This document shows, one piece after another, positions 1-6,301 of a stretch of 7,979 nucleotides of DNA; positions within the stretch are counted from its first letter, which is position 1, and each line of letters begins with the position of its first letter. Made by a program: the position numbers and the translations under genes. The stretch is from an uncultured Blautia sp. (GTDB lineage Bacteria > Bacillota > Clostridia > Lachnospirales > Lachnospiraceae), in the NCBI GenBank assembly GCA_934371915.1, contig CAKROE010000106.1:1-7979 (forward strand). The letters run 5' to 3'. The notes beneath the pieces were generated by a model. The model searched no databases, had not been told where the DNA came from, and saw only the letters and a program-made list of their open reading frames with translations.

Positions 1-844
1 TGCCGGCACTCTCGATCAGCTTGCTCCATTCGTCATCTTTCAGGTTTCCGGTACGCAGATGCTGGGAATCTACTTTTGATTCCATCGAAAGCAGACGGTT
101 CATCAGCTGCTCCCGCGACATCTCGAGACTGAAGATCGCAACAGCCTTATCCTTTTTGAACGCCATATACTGTGCAATATTCAGAACAAATGCTGTTTTA
201 CCCATAGACGGACGGGCCGCGATCAGCACCAGATCCGACGGATGCATTCCCGATGTCTTATAATCCAGGTCAATAAATCCGGTTGGAATACCGGTTACAC
301 TGCCTTTTAATTTGGATGCTTTTTCAATGTTATTGATTGCATTCAGGACAACCTGCTGAATCGGCACGTAGTCTCCGCCGATACTTCTCTGAAGAATATT
401 AAAAAGCTTCTTCTCAGACTCTTCAAGAATCATCTCCGTGCTTTCTTTCTCAAGATAGCATGTATTTGCCACATCCTCCGTTGCACGGATCAGACGACGG
501 AGAAGCGCTTTCTCACTGACGATATTGGCATAGTATTTTACGTTTGCCGAAGTCGGAACTGCCTCGATCAGCTCACGTACATACTCCATGCTACTGATAT
601 CCGGCGGCAGGTCTTTTTCTTTCAGACGGTTCTGCAGAGTAACCAGATCGACCGGTTTTCCCTCATTACAGAGCTCCACCATCGCGTCAAAAATAATTCC
701 ATACTGATTCTGATAAAAATCATCACTTGTCAGAATCTCGGATGCAACCAGAATGGCATCCCTGTCAAGAAGCATGGCACCAATTACTGATTGTTCGGCC
801 TCCAGACTGTGAGGTGGTATTCTTTTTATCAGTGCTTCTTCCAT
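1..844 (-). CDS. dnaB: Replicative DNA helicase DnaB, N-terminal 281 residues (cut by the window edge)
   Basis: DnaB is the hexameric, ATP-driven helicase that unwinds DNA at the replication fork and binds primase and the loader. The visible 281 codons hold the N-terminal primase-interacting helical domain (about residues 8-110, beginning with the typical IPPHSLEAEQSVIGAML), the linker helix region (about 110-180), and the start of the RecA-like motor. The motor opens with TGIPTGFIDLDYKTSG (about 184-199), has Walker A RPSMGKT at 211-217, and continues with the family-typical FSLEMS at 238-243. The remaining C-terminal part, with Walker B and the arginine finger, lies outside the window. The start is the ATG at 844, preceded by AAGGAG eight bases upstream and lying 19 bases after the rplI stop. 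It is the third gene of the gdpP-rplI-dnaB unit, an arrangement common in Firmicutes. No frameshift is seen in the visible part. Confidence 0.97.
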   Translation of the reverse strand, partial: MEEALIKRIPPHSLEAEQSVIGAMLLDRDAILVASEILTSDDFYQNQYGIIFDAMVELCNEGKPVDLVTLQNRLKEKDLPPDISSMEYVRELIEAVPTSANVKYYANIVSEKALLRRLIRATEDVANTCYLEKESTEMILEESEKKLFNILQRSIGGDYVPIQQVVLNAINNIEKASKLKGSVTGIPTGFIDLDYKTSGMHPSDLVLIAARPSMGKTAFVLNIAQYMAFKKDKAVAIFSLEMSREQLMNRLLSMESKVDSQHLRTGNLKDDEWSKLIESAG

Positions 845-863
845 CGTGCCCACTCCTTGTTTC

Positions 864-1310
864 TTATGCTTCTTTGATCCAGACTTTCAGACTTCCGGTT
901 ACCTTAGGATGAAGTTTTACAGGAACCTGTGTCACGCTAAGATTTCTGATTGGATTCGGAAGCTGCAGTTTCTTCTTATCAATGTCAAGACCAAGCTGTG
1001 TTTTTGCTGCTTCGGAGATTTCCTTGGAGGAAACAGAACCGAAAGTTCTTCCACCTTCTCCTACTTTCAGTGTCAGAATGATTTCTTTTGTTTCGAGATC
1101 TTTTGCAAAAGCCTGTGCTGCTTCAAGATTTTCCTGGGCAACTTTTTCTGCATTTGCTTTCTGGAGTTTCAGATCGTTGAGGTTCTTCGGAGTAGCCTCC
1201 ACACCAAGTTTTTTCGGTAAGATCATGTTTCTTGCGTATCCGTCACTGACATTCACGATCTGCCCTTTTTTTCCAAGAGATTTTACGTCTTCTAATAAAA
1301 TTACTTTCAT
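864..1310 (-). CDS. rplI: 50S ribosomal protein L9
   Basis: L9 binds 23S rRNA domain V at the base of the L1 stalk and helps limit frameshifting. At 148 residues it has the usual full length. The N-terminal domain starts [16 protein letters not shown], and the signature [13 protein letters not shown] lies at about 24-36. A long charged alpha-helix connects (about 41-75), and the C-terminal RNA-binding domain shows [15 protein letters not shown] at about 84-98. The ATG overlaps the gdpP stop codon in an ATGA arrangement, which suggests translational coupling. An AGGAGG inside the end of gdpP lies about 13 bases upstream of the start, a little farther than ideal. dnaB follows after 19 bases, so the two are almost certainly co-transcribed. 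Confidence 0.97.
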   Translation of the reverse strand: MKVILLEDVKSLGKKGQIVNVSDGYARNMILPKKLGVEATPKNLNDLKLQKANAEKVAQENLEAAQAFAKDLETKEIILTLKVGEGGRTFGSVSSKEISEAAKTQLGLDIDKKKLQLPNPIRNLSVTQVPVKLHPKVTGSLKVWIKEA

Positions 1311-3376
1311 TTCTTTGTTTCTTCCTCCTGATACATCTCATCTATAATTTCTTTGATCATATCTTCAACTTCATCCATCGGGCGTCTGACCTGTGCACCG
1401 GCAATATTGATATGTCCGCCGCCGCCAAGCTTTTCCATCATAACCTGCACATTGACTTCATCGATCGCACGGGCGCTGACGTAGACTTCTTTATTGTAAG
1501 AAGTCAGAACGAAAGATGCCTTCACTCCTGCGATATTCAGAAGTTCATTTGCAGCCTGTGCACCGACAACCGTAGGACTTTCCAGCCCTTTACTCGGGCA
1601 CTGTGCGATAGCAAAACATCCGCGGTAGATTTCTGCGGCACGCACTGCCTCCGCTCTTGCTTTATAAGAATCAATATTATCACGTAGCATTTTACGGACA
1701 CGTGTCATATCCGCACCGGAGCGTCTCAGGAAAGCAGCCGCCTCAAAAGTACGCACACCTGCTCTTGTGATAAAGTTATTTGTGTCAATCATAATTCCCG
1801 CATACAGACAGTCCGCTTCAATATTTCTCAGACGGAGATCATCTGAAAAGTACTGCAAAATCTCGGCAACCATCTCACACGTAGAAGATGCATACGGCTC
1901 CACATAGGAAAGTACGGCATTCTGAATGACTTCATTTCCCCTGCGATGATGATCCAGCACCACGATTGTCTTTGTCAGATACAGTAAATCTTCGCACTCT
2001 GTATAACTCGGTTTGTTCGTATCAACCACGACAACGACAGTGTTGTCATCGACCAGATCGATTGCCTGATTACGGTCAATAAACATGGACGGTTCATAAT
2101 CCGGATTATTCATATATCCTGCCATCAGCGGTCGGATTGAAGTAGACGGATCATTGACAACTATGTGTACCGGTTTGCCAAGTGTCTTACCTGCACGGTA
2201 AATACCAATAGCAGCTCCAAGTGCATCAACATCTGTAATCTTGTGTCCCATGACAACGACGCGCTCTTTAGTGCTCATAAATTCTTTGAGTGCCTGTGCC
2301 TTTACTCTGGCTTTGACCCTCGTGGTCTTTTCCATCTGCTGCGCCTTACCGCCATAATAAGTAATCTTCTCACCATTCTTGATTACGACCTGGTCACCGC
2401 CACGTCCAAGTGCCATCTCGATCGCAATACGTGAATATTCATAATCCTGAAGATAGGTCGGGGCATTCAGACCGATACCGATACTTAATGTCACCGTCAT
2501 TTCATTACCGATATTTACCGTCTTTACTTCTTCGAGGATATGGAACTTCTGCTCTTTCAGAGCCTCAAGAGAACTCTGTCTCATAATCAGGAAATATTTG
2601 TCTTTTTCCAGTTTACGAACAAGTCCGTCATAATTGGAAAAGTATTTCGTGATCTTACGGTCAATCAGTGCGATCAGAAGAGAACGTCTTACGTCTTCAA
2701 CACTTTCCAGTGCTTCTTCATAATTATCGAGATAAGCAAGCGCAACTACCAGCTTGTTGTCCTCATTTGCCTGAATGTACTCTTTCAGTTCAGTCTCATC
2801 ATAGAGATACATCGCGATCAGGCTGGTCGTATCCGGAATATCCATCAGAAGTTTTGATGGAGCAACGGATTCACCGAGCATCACCTTCTGCATAGAGATC
2901 CGGTAAATGCGGTCTCCAAACTGCGTACTGAGCTCTGCAATGTCCTTTCCATCCTTTCCCGGAAGTTTGTCTGCTGTAATATCCGGAAAGATCGTATTGA
3001 CATTTTTGCGATAAAAGGAATCTTTTCCCGTCAGCTGGGCAAACATTCTGTTGGACCAGATCATCCTTCCCTGCATATCCATCACTGCGTATGGAAGCGC
3101 AAGTTCCTCAAGAACACGTTTCTCAAGAAATTCATACTGACTGGCAAAAGCAATCAGATCATTGAACAACAATGGCCTGTGATAAAACAAAAGCGCAACT
3201 GCCGCCACAAGATAGAGGATATTTCCCATGGTGACAACGACACCTGCTTTTATGTTGATCACGTATACCAGAATATTCAATGCAATCAGCAGAACGGATA
3301 AATACAATGGCCAACGGGCTAAATGCTTCAGGTGACCTTTTAATTTTAATTTTCCACTCATAACACTCTTTACCAT
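1307..3376 (-). CDS. gdpP: Cyclic-di-AMP phosphodiesterase GdpP (YybT family), membrane-anchored DHH/DHHA1 protein
   Basis: GdpP hydrolyses the second messenger c-di-AMP to pApA and so influences potassium and osmotic balance, cell-wall stress and beta-lactam tolerance. The 689 residues show the full family layout. Two membrane helices lie at about 23-41 and 45-64. A PAS-like sensor follows (about 84-160), then a degenerate GGDEF domain (about 200-345) with no GGDEF motif. The DHH catalytic domain (about 370-540) comes next and DHHA1 (about 570-680) closes the protein. The metal ligands are visible: His378, Asp382 and Asp384 in [11 protein letters not shown], Asp452 in VVDTN, the DHH triad 475-477, and Asp531 in MIDTNNF. 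DHHA1 has GGGGH at 651-655. All look intact, so it should be active. The start is uncertain: the ATG at 3376 has only a weak purine tract before it, and an in-frame ATG at 3361 (MSGKLKLKG) is an equally plausible start giving 684 residues. It has its own promoter and overlaps rplI by 4 bases. Confidence 0.95.
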   Translation of the reverse strand: MVKSVMSGKLKLKGHLKHLARWPLYLSVLLIALNILVYVINIKAGVVVTMGNILYLVAAVALLFYHRPLLFNDLIAFASQYEFLEKRVLEELALPYAVMDMQGRMIWSNRMFAQLTGKDSFYRKNVNTIFPDITADKLPGKDGKDIAELSTQFGDRIYRISMQKVMLGESVAPSKLLMDIPDTTSLIAMYLYDETELKEYIQANEDNKLVVALAYLDNYEEALESVEDVRRSLLIALIDRKITKYFSNYDGLVRKLEKDKYFLIMRQSSLEALKEQKFHILEEVKTVNIGNEMTVTLSIGIGLNAPTYLQDYEYSRIAIEMALGRGGDQVVIKNGEKITYYGGKAQQMEKTTRVKARVKAQALKEFMSTKERVVVMGHKITDVDALGAAIGIYRAGKTLGKPVHIVVNDPSTSIRPLMAGYMNNPDYEPSMFIDRNQAIDLVDDNTVVVVVDTNKPSYTECEDLLYLTKTIVVLDHHRRGNEVIQNAVLSYVEPYASSTCEMVAEILQYFSDDLRLRNIEADCLYAGIMIDTNNFITRAGVRTFEAAAFLRRSGADMTRVRKMLRDNIDSYKARAEAVRAAEIYRGCFAIAQCPSKGLESPTVVGAQAANELLNIAGVKASFVLTSYNKEVYVSARAIDEVNVQVMMEKLGGGGHINIAGAQVRRPMDEVEDMIKEIIDEMYQEEETKK

Positions 3377-3411
3377 TCTTTTTCTTATTCTTTACAACGA
3401 TGCTACCTTCT

Positions 3412-3440
3412 ATTATAGCAGATTCATAGAGACTTTACCA
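3412..3440 (-). promoter_or_regulatory. Probable promoter of gdpP-rplI-dnaB (extended -10)
   Basis: On the minus strand the sequence TGCTATAAT (3412-3420) is a perfect extended -10 element (TGnTATAAT). The -35 position 17 bases upstream (3435-3440, TGGTAA) matches the consensus at only three of six bases, which fits a promoter that relies on the extended -10. Transcription would begin near 3405, giving a leader of about 30 bases to the gdpP ATG at 3376. It lies just downstream of the rpsR terminator, so gdpP is probably transcribed separately from the ribosomal protein genes. Confidence 0.7.
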
Positions 3441-3453
3441 TAAAATTGTAAAG
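3433..3453. repeat. Inverted repeat CTTTAC-N9-GTAAAG over the gdpP -35 region
   Basis: Two perfect 6-base arms (3433-3438 and 3448-3453) flank a 9-base AT-rich centre. The left arm covers most of the -35 position of the gdpP promoter. The placement suits a transcription factor operator, but the regulator cannot be named. In this AT-rich spacer a chance 6-base dyad remains possible. Confidence 0.4.
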
Positions 3454-3479
3454 AAAACAGCTTCAGTGTCTTTTTTCAG

Positions 3480-3530
3480 AAAAAAAACGCTGCCACCCTC
3501 CAGACAGATTTCCGTCTTTCAGGTGACAGC
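3480..3530 (-). terminator. Intrinsic terminator after rpsR
   Basis: Reading the minus strand, GCTGTCACC (3522-3530) pairs with GGTGGCAGC (3489-3497) in a 9-base-pair stem with one G-T wobble. The loop region carries a smaller AGAC/GTCT stem. One G follows the stem and then eight T (3480-3487). This is a standard rho-independent terminator about 27 bases past the rpsR stop. It closes the rpsF-ssb-rpsR unit. The rest of the 180-base gap between rpsR and gdpP holds the gdpP promoter and no gene. Confidence 0.9.
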
Positions 3531-3556
3531 AACTCATATACGCTATAACGATCAGA

Positions 3557-3820
3557 TTAGTCCTGAACGTATGGCATCATGGACAGATGACGTGCTCTCT
3601 TAACAGCAACAGTCAGAGCTCTCTGATGTTTTGCACAGTTTCCTGTGATTCTTCTCGGAAGGATTTTACCTCTTTCAGAAACATATTTTCTGAGTTTTGC
3701 TACATCCTTGTAATCGATTTCATTGTTTTCTTTACCGCAGAATACACAAACTTTTTTTCTTCTGCGTCCGCCTCTTCTCTTCATTGGAGAGTCCGGTCTT
3801 TCGCCTCTATTGTAAGCCAT
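3557..3820 (-). CDS. rpsR: 30S ribosomal protein S18, zinc-ligand form
   Basis: S18 binds 16S rRNA as a heterodimer with S6 on the small-subunit platform. The 87-residue protein has a basic N-terminus rich in Arg and Lys (about 13-23). The cysteines of CVFC (Cys25, Cys28), plus Cys62 and His65 in NCAKHQRAL, give the four-ligand set of the C+ (zinc-binding) S18 form. The core [23 protein letters not shown] is canonical. The start at 3820 has GGAGG eight bases upstream. It is the last gene of the rpsF-ssb-rpsR unit, 46 bases after ssb and just before a strong terminator. The ligand set may matter in zinc limitation, since many bacteria carry a second ligand-less S18 elsewhere; none is in this window. 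Confidence 0.98.
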   Translation of the reverse strand: MAYNRGERPDSPMKRRGGRRRKKVCVFCGKENNEIDYKDVAKLRKYVSERGKILPRRITGNCAKHQRALTVAVKRARHLSMMPYVQD

Positions 3821-3866
3821 GATGGTTTCCTCCTGTTCATATTTTCTTTCAGTTTAAATTCAGAGC

Positions 3867-4325
3867 TTAGTTAAACGGAAGCTCCTCGTCGATTCCATCC
3901 GGAATGTTCATAAAGCCATCTGCACTTGCTGCTCCCGGGCTCGGCATTGACGGAGCCGGTGCTGCACTCTGCTGAGGATGTGATGCTGCATAGCTGTCAC
4001 TGGATGCTTTGCTTTCTGCAAATTCCTGTTCCTCAACGACAACTTCTGTCGTATAGACTTTCTGACCTTCTCTGTTTGTGTAGCTGCCTGTCTGAATACG
4101 ACCGCTGACTACGATACGGATTCCCTGATGGAAATATTTCTCTGCAAATTCCGCGCCACGTCCGAAAACAACACAGCTGATAAAATCAGCGGTAGCTTCT
4201 CCGTCACGACGAAATCTTCTGTCGACTGCCAATGTGTATCTTGCAATTGCCAGTGCATTTTCTCCTGCGGAATATCTTACCTCAGGATCTCTTGTTAAGC
4301 GTCCCATTAAAATTACTTTGTTCAT
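3867..4325 (-). CDS. ssb: Single-stranded DNA-binding protein SSB
   Basis: SSB coats single-stranded DNA in replication, recombination and repair and recruits partners through its acidic tail. The 152 residues start with the family MNKVILMGRLTRDPEVRYS. The OB fold covers about 1-104, including DFISCVVFGRGAEFAEKYF (about 48-65) and GQKVYTTEVVVEEQEF (about 87-102). A Ser/Ala/Pro-rich flexible linker follows (about 105-138) and ends in the partner-binding tip DEELPFN. The tip carries one Asn after the usually terminal Phe. Phe occupies the place of the Trp54 that stacks on DNA in the E. coli protein. The start at 4325 has an AGAGG ribosome binding site about seven bases upstream. It lies between rpsF (73 bases) and rpsR (46 bases), the classic Firmicutes order, and is presumably co-transcribed. 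Confidence 0.97.
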   Translation of the reverse strand: MNKVILMGRLTRDPEVRYSAGENALAIARYTLAVDRRFRRDGEATADFISCVVFGRGAEFAEKYFHQGIRIVVSGRIQTGSYTNREGQKVYTTEVVVEEQEFAESKASSDSYAASHPQQSAAPAPSMPSPGAASADGFMNIPDGIDEELPFN

Positions 4326-4398
4326 TGTTATACCTCTTTCTTCTTAGTGAGTGAACGGGTTTCTTAATGGTGCTTTCTAAAATCCATCTGTAAAAAGA

Positions 4399-4686
4399 TT
4401 ATGCGTCTTTACGAACGACTAAGTATCTTAATACGTTGTCCATGATACGTACATGTCTTTCTACTTCGGCCGGACACTGTGCGTCTGCTTCAAACTGAAT
4501 GAAATAGTAGAAGCCTTCATGCATTTTCTGAATTTCGTAAGCTAATTTCTTCTTACCCCATTCTTCTACTTCTGTGACGTTTCCGTTGTAACGAGCGATG
4601 TAGCCTTTTGCTTTCTCTACTACTGCATCACGAACTTCGTCTTCAACTTTTGCGCTCACAACTAATGCTAATTCGTACTTGTTCAT
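4399..4686 (-). CDS. rpsF: 30S ribosomal protein S6
   Basis: S6 forms a heterodimer with S18 that binds the platform of the 30S subunit. The 95-residue length is typical of Firmicutes S6. Recognisable blocks are MNKYELALVV (strand 1), VTEVEEWGKKKLAYEIQK (about 38-55), GFYYFIQFEAD (about 58-68) and the C-terminal VERHVRIMDNVLRYLVVRKD. It has no glutamate-rich tail like that of E. coli S6. The ATG at 4686 follows a near-perfect AAGGAGG about nine bases upstream. As first gene of the rpsF-ssb-rpsR unit it is preceded by a strong promoter and a leader of about 75 bases that can fold around the ribosome binding site. Confidence 0.98.
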   Translation of the reverse strand: MNKYELALVVSAKVEDEVRDAVVEKAKGYIARYNGNVTEVEEWGKKKLAYEIQKMHEGFYYFIQFEADAQCPAEVERHVRIMDNVLRYLVVRKDA

Positions 4687-4698
4687 GCTTTCTTACCT

Positions 4699-4740
4699 CC
4701 TTGTGGTCTTTATGGCCCTCTGCCTGTACAGAGAGCAAGG
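4699..4740 (-). promoter_or_regulatory. Structured leader of rpsF, possible S6:S18 autoregulatory site
   Basis: In the minus-strand RNA, CCUUG (4736-4740) can pair with CAAGG (4699-4703), which includes part of the Shine-Dalgarno sequence. A second stem of about 7 base pairs (4729-4735 with 4716-4722, one G-U) caps it with a 6-base loop UACAGG. A one-sided 12-base bulge beginning with CC separates the two stems on the 3' side. Two stacked stems with a 3' bulge resemble the S6:S18-binding leader motif known before rpsF in many bacteria. The conserved CCG of that motif reads CCA here, so the assignment is tentative. The rest of the 287-base gap between rpsF and the divergent gene holds promoters and no convincing ORF. 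Confidence 0.5.
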
Positions 4741-4767
4741 ATATGAAAATATATCACACAGTTGATT

Positions 4768-4796
4768 ATTCTAACATATCAATTTGCAAATGTAAA
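4768..4796 (-). promoter_or_regulatory. Promoter of rpsF-ssb-rpsR
   Basis: On the minus strand there is TTTACA (4791-4796), a 17-base spacer, and TAGAAT (4768-4773) preceded by a TG extension. Both boxes match sigma-A consensus at five of six bases. The predicted start near 4761 gives a leader of about 75 bases. Tracts of A upstream (at 4801-4805 and 4820-4824) sit where an UP element would lie, as expected for a strong ribosomal protein promoter. Confidence 0.85.
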
Positions 4797-4797
4797 G

Positions 4798-4824
4798 CGC
4801 TTTTTGTCGAACATTTCGCTTTTT
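4798..4824. repeat. Direct repeat CGCTTTTT, 19 bases apart, upstream of the rpsF promoter
   Basis: CGCTTTTT occurs at 4798-4805 and again at 4817-4824 (AAAAAGCG on the rpsF strand). A perfect 10-base palindrome AAAGCGCTTT (4794-4803) overlaps the first copy and the -35 box of rpsF. The A tracts may simply be an UP element; a protein binding site is also possible. Confidence 0.4.
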
Positions 4825-4896
4825 ATGAAAATAGTCCTTTTCCCTGAATACATACTTGTTAAATCATATTTATTATTTGTTATTTTGCATAATACA

Positions 4897-4925
4897 TTGT
4901 AATATTTTGTAAAACAGGATATACT
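4897..4925 (+). promoter_or_regulatory. Probable promoter of the cysteine desulfidase-transporter unit
   Basis: TTGTAA (4897-4902), a 17-base spacer and TATACT (4920-4925) form a plausible sigma-A promoter, with four and five of six consensus matches. Transcription would start near 4932, leaving about 42 bases before the ATG. A second TTGTAA lies exactly 10 bases after the first (4907-4912), on the same helix face. The region upstream is very AT-rich. Confidence 0.6.
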
Positions 4926-4939
4926 GATTGCACAAACGC

Positions 4940-4954
4940 TTAATCGCGTATTAA
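4940..4954. repeat. Dyad TTAAT-N5-ATTAA in the leader of the cysteine desulfidase unit
   Basis: Perfect 5-base arms flank CGCGT, centred about 15 bases after the predicted transcription start and just before the AGGAG ribosome binding site (4961-4965). A repressor bound here would block transcription. The arms are short and AT-only, so chance cannot be excluded. Confidence 0.35.
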
Positions 4955-4973
4955 AGGGAAAGGAGACCTACTA

Positions 4974-6263
4974 ATGGACTCTGCATTATATGCAAACTAT
5001 CTGAACATCCTGAAACAGGAGCTGGTACCTGCACTGGGATGTACAGAACCGATTGCCATTGCTTATGCAGCGGCAAAAGCACGCCAGATTCTCGGGGAAT
5101 TTCCGGATACGGTAGAAATGCTTCTGAGCGGAAACATCATTAAGAATGTTAAGGGTGTTACTGTTCCGAATTCCGGCGGACTTAAAGGAATTGACGTTGC
5201 AGCTGTTCTCGGCATCGTCGGAGGAAATGCTGACAAAGCTCTGGAAGTACTCAGTGAAGTAACTCCCAAAGATATTGCCCTCACAAAAGAACTGATTGCA
5301 AAGAAAGTCTGTTCCTGCTCTCTGGTTCAGAATGTAGACAACCTCTACATCACGGCCAAAGTGATCAAAGGCGGGCATTACGCTTCTGTCACCATCGAGC
5401 ATCAGCACACCAACGTCACCCATATCGAAAAGAACGGCGAAGTAATTCTGGATAATCCATACAGATCTGACAATATTACTACTGTGGATAAATCCAAACT
5501 GGCAGTCAAAGACATCCTTGATTTTGCCGATCAGGTAAAACTAGAAGATGTACAGCCGATTCTGGATCGTCAGATCAAACTGAACTCAGCCATCTCTCAG
5601 GAGGGACTGGACAATAACTACGGCGCGCAGATCGGCAAAACGCTCATGCATGTCTGGGGCAAAAGTGTAACGACCAGAGCATGTGCAAGGGCTGCTGCCG
5701 GAAGTGATGCCCGTATGGGCGGCTGTTCCATGCCGGTTGTAATCAACTCCGGAAGTGGAAATCAGGGAATGACCGTATCTCTCCCTGTTATTGTTTTTGC
5801 TGAAGAATGGGAAGTTTCCCATGAGAAACTCTGCCGTTCCCTCGTTGTCAGCAATCTGATCGCCATCCACCAGAAATATTATATAGGAAGTCTTTCTGCG
5901 TACTGTGGTGCCGTCAGTGCAGCCTGTGGTGCCGGTGCAGGAATCACCTATATGTATGGCGGTACTTACCAGCAGGTATCCCTGACGATCATCAACACCC
6001 TCGGAAACGTCGGTGGAATCGTATGTGACGGTGCCAAACCATCCTGCGCTGCAAAGATTGCCTCTTCTGTCGATGCCGCTCTGATGGCTTTCCAGCTCAG
6101 CATTCAGAACAAGAGTTTTCTTCCGGGCGAGGGAATCATCAAAGACGACATCGAAGAAACCATCAAAAGTATGGGATATATCGGACGCGTCGGCATGCGT
6201 CTCACTGATACAGAAATTCTCAATGTCATGATCGATCAGGCTGATATCAATCAGGACTGTTGA
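4974..6263 (+). CDS. cyuA: L-cysteine desulfidase family protein (CyuA/YhaM, UPF0597), Fe-S dependent
   Basis: Characterised members split L-cysteine into pyruvate, ammonia and sulfide using a [4Fe-4S] cluster rather than pyridoxal phosphate; the fold is related to the alpha part of Fe-S L-serine dehydratases. The 429 residues match the family's usual length. Visible signatures are ALGCTEPIAIAYA near the N-terminus with Cys23, VPNSGGLKGI (about 64-73), SGSGNQG (259-265), SAYCGAVSAACGAGAG (308-323) and GGIVCDGAKPSCA (347-359). Cys23, Cys311 and Cys351 fit the three cluster ligands known from the Methanocaldococcus jannaschii enzyme, including the 40-residue spacing between the last two. The start at 4974 has AGGAG eight bases upstream. 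A transporter gene follows after 38 bases, so an imported amino acid is the likely substrate. Serine as substrate cannot be excluded. The protein should be cytosolic and oxygen-sensitive. Family assignment is firm; cysteine specificity is inferred. Confidence 0.88.
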   Translation: MDSALYANYLNILKQELVPALGCTEPIAIAYAAAKARQILGEFPDTVEMLLSGNIIKNVKGVTVPNSGGLKGIDVAAVLGIVGGNADKALEVLSEVTPKDIALTKELIAKKVCSCSLVQNVDNLYITAKVIKGGHYASVTIEHQHTNVTHIEKNGEVILDNPYRSDNITTVDKSKLAVKDILDFADQVKLEDVQPILDRQIKLNSAISQEGLDNNYGAQIGKTLMHVWGKSVTTRACARAAAGSDARMGGCSMPVVINSGSGNQGMTVSLPVIVFAEEWEVSHEKLCRSLVVSNLIAIHQKYYIGSLSAYCGAVSAACGAGAGITYMYGGTYQQVSLTIINTLGNVGGIVCDGAKPSCAAKIASSVDAALMAFQLSIQNKSFLPGEGIIKDDIEETIKSMGYIGRVGMRLTDTEILNVMIDQADINQDC

Positions 6264-6301
6264 TCTTATATTTATATCTTTTTACAGGGGGACTACTTAT
6301 A

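Noticed and set aside
846..1347. Plus-strand open frames across rplI (124 and 121 codons)
   Set aside because: Both are shadows of rplI and the end of gdpP; composition (Cys/Phe/Ser-rich) and lack of a ribosome binding site argue against them.
4608..4847. 79-codon plus-strand frame crossing the start of rpsF and its promoter
   Set aside because: It covers the rpsF coding start, leader and promoter on the opposite strand and has low-complexity composition; no start signal seen.
4986..5423. 145-codon minus-strand frame inside the cyuA gene
   Set aside because: Antisense to a well-conserved enzyme, with no ribosome binding site or recognisable motif.
6260..6301. Upstream ATG at 6260 as transporter start
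   Set aside because: It would overlap the cyuA stop, lacks a good ribosome binding site, and adds 14 residues before MKKNNFFTSLPFKLL, which looks like the natural SDF N-terminus with AGGGGGA before it.
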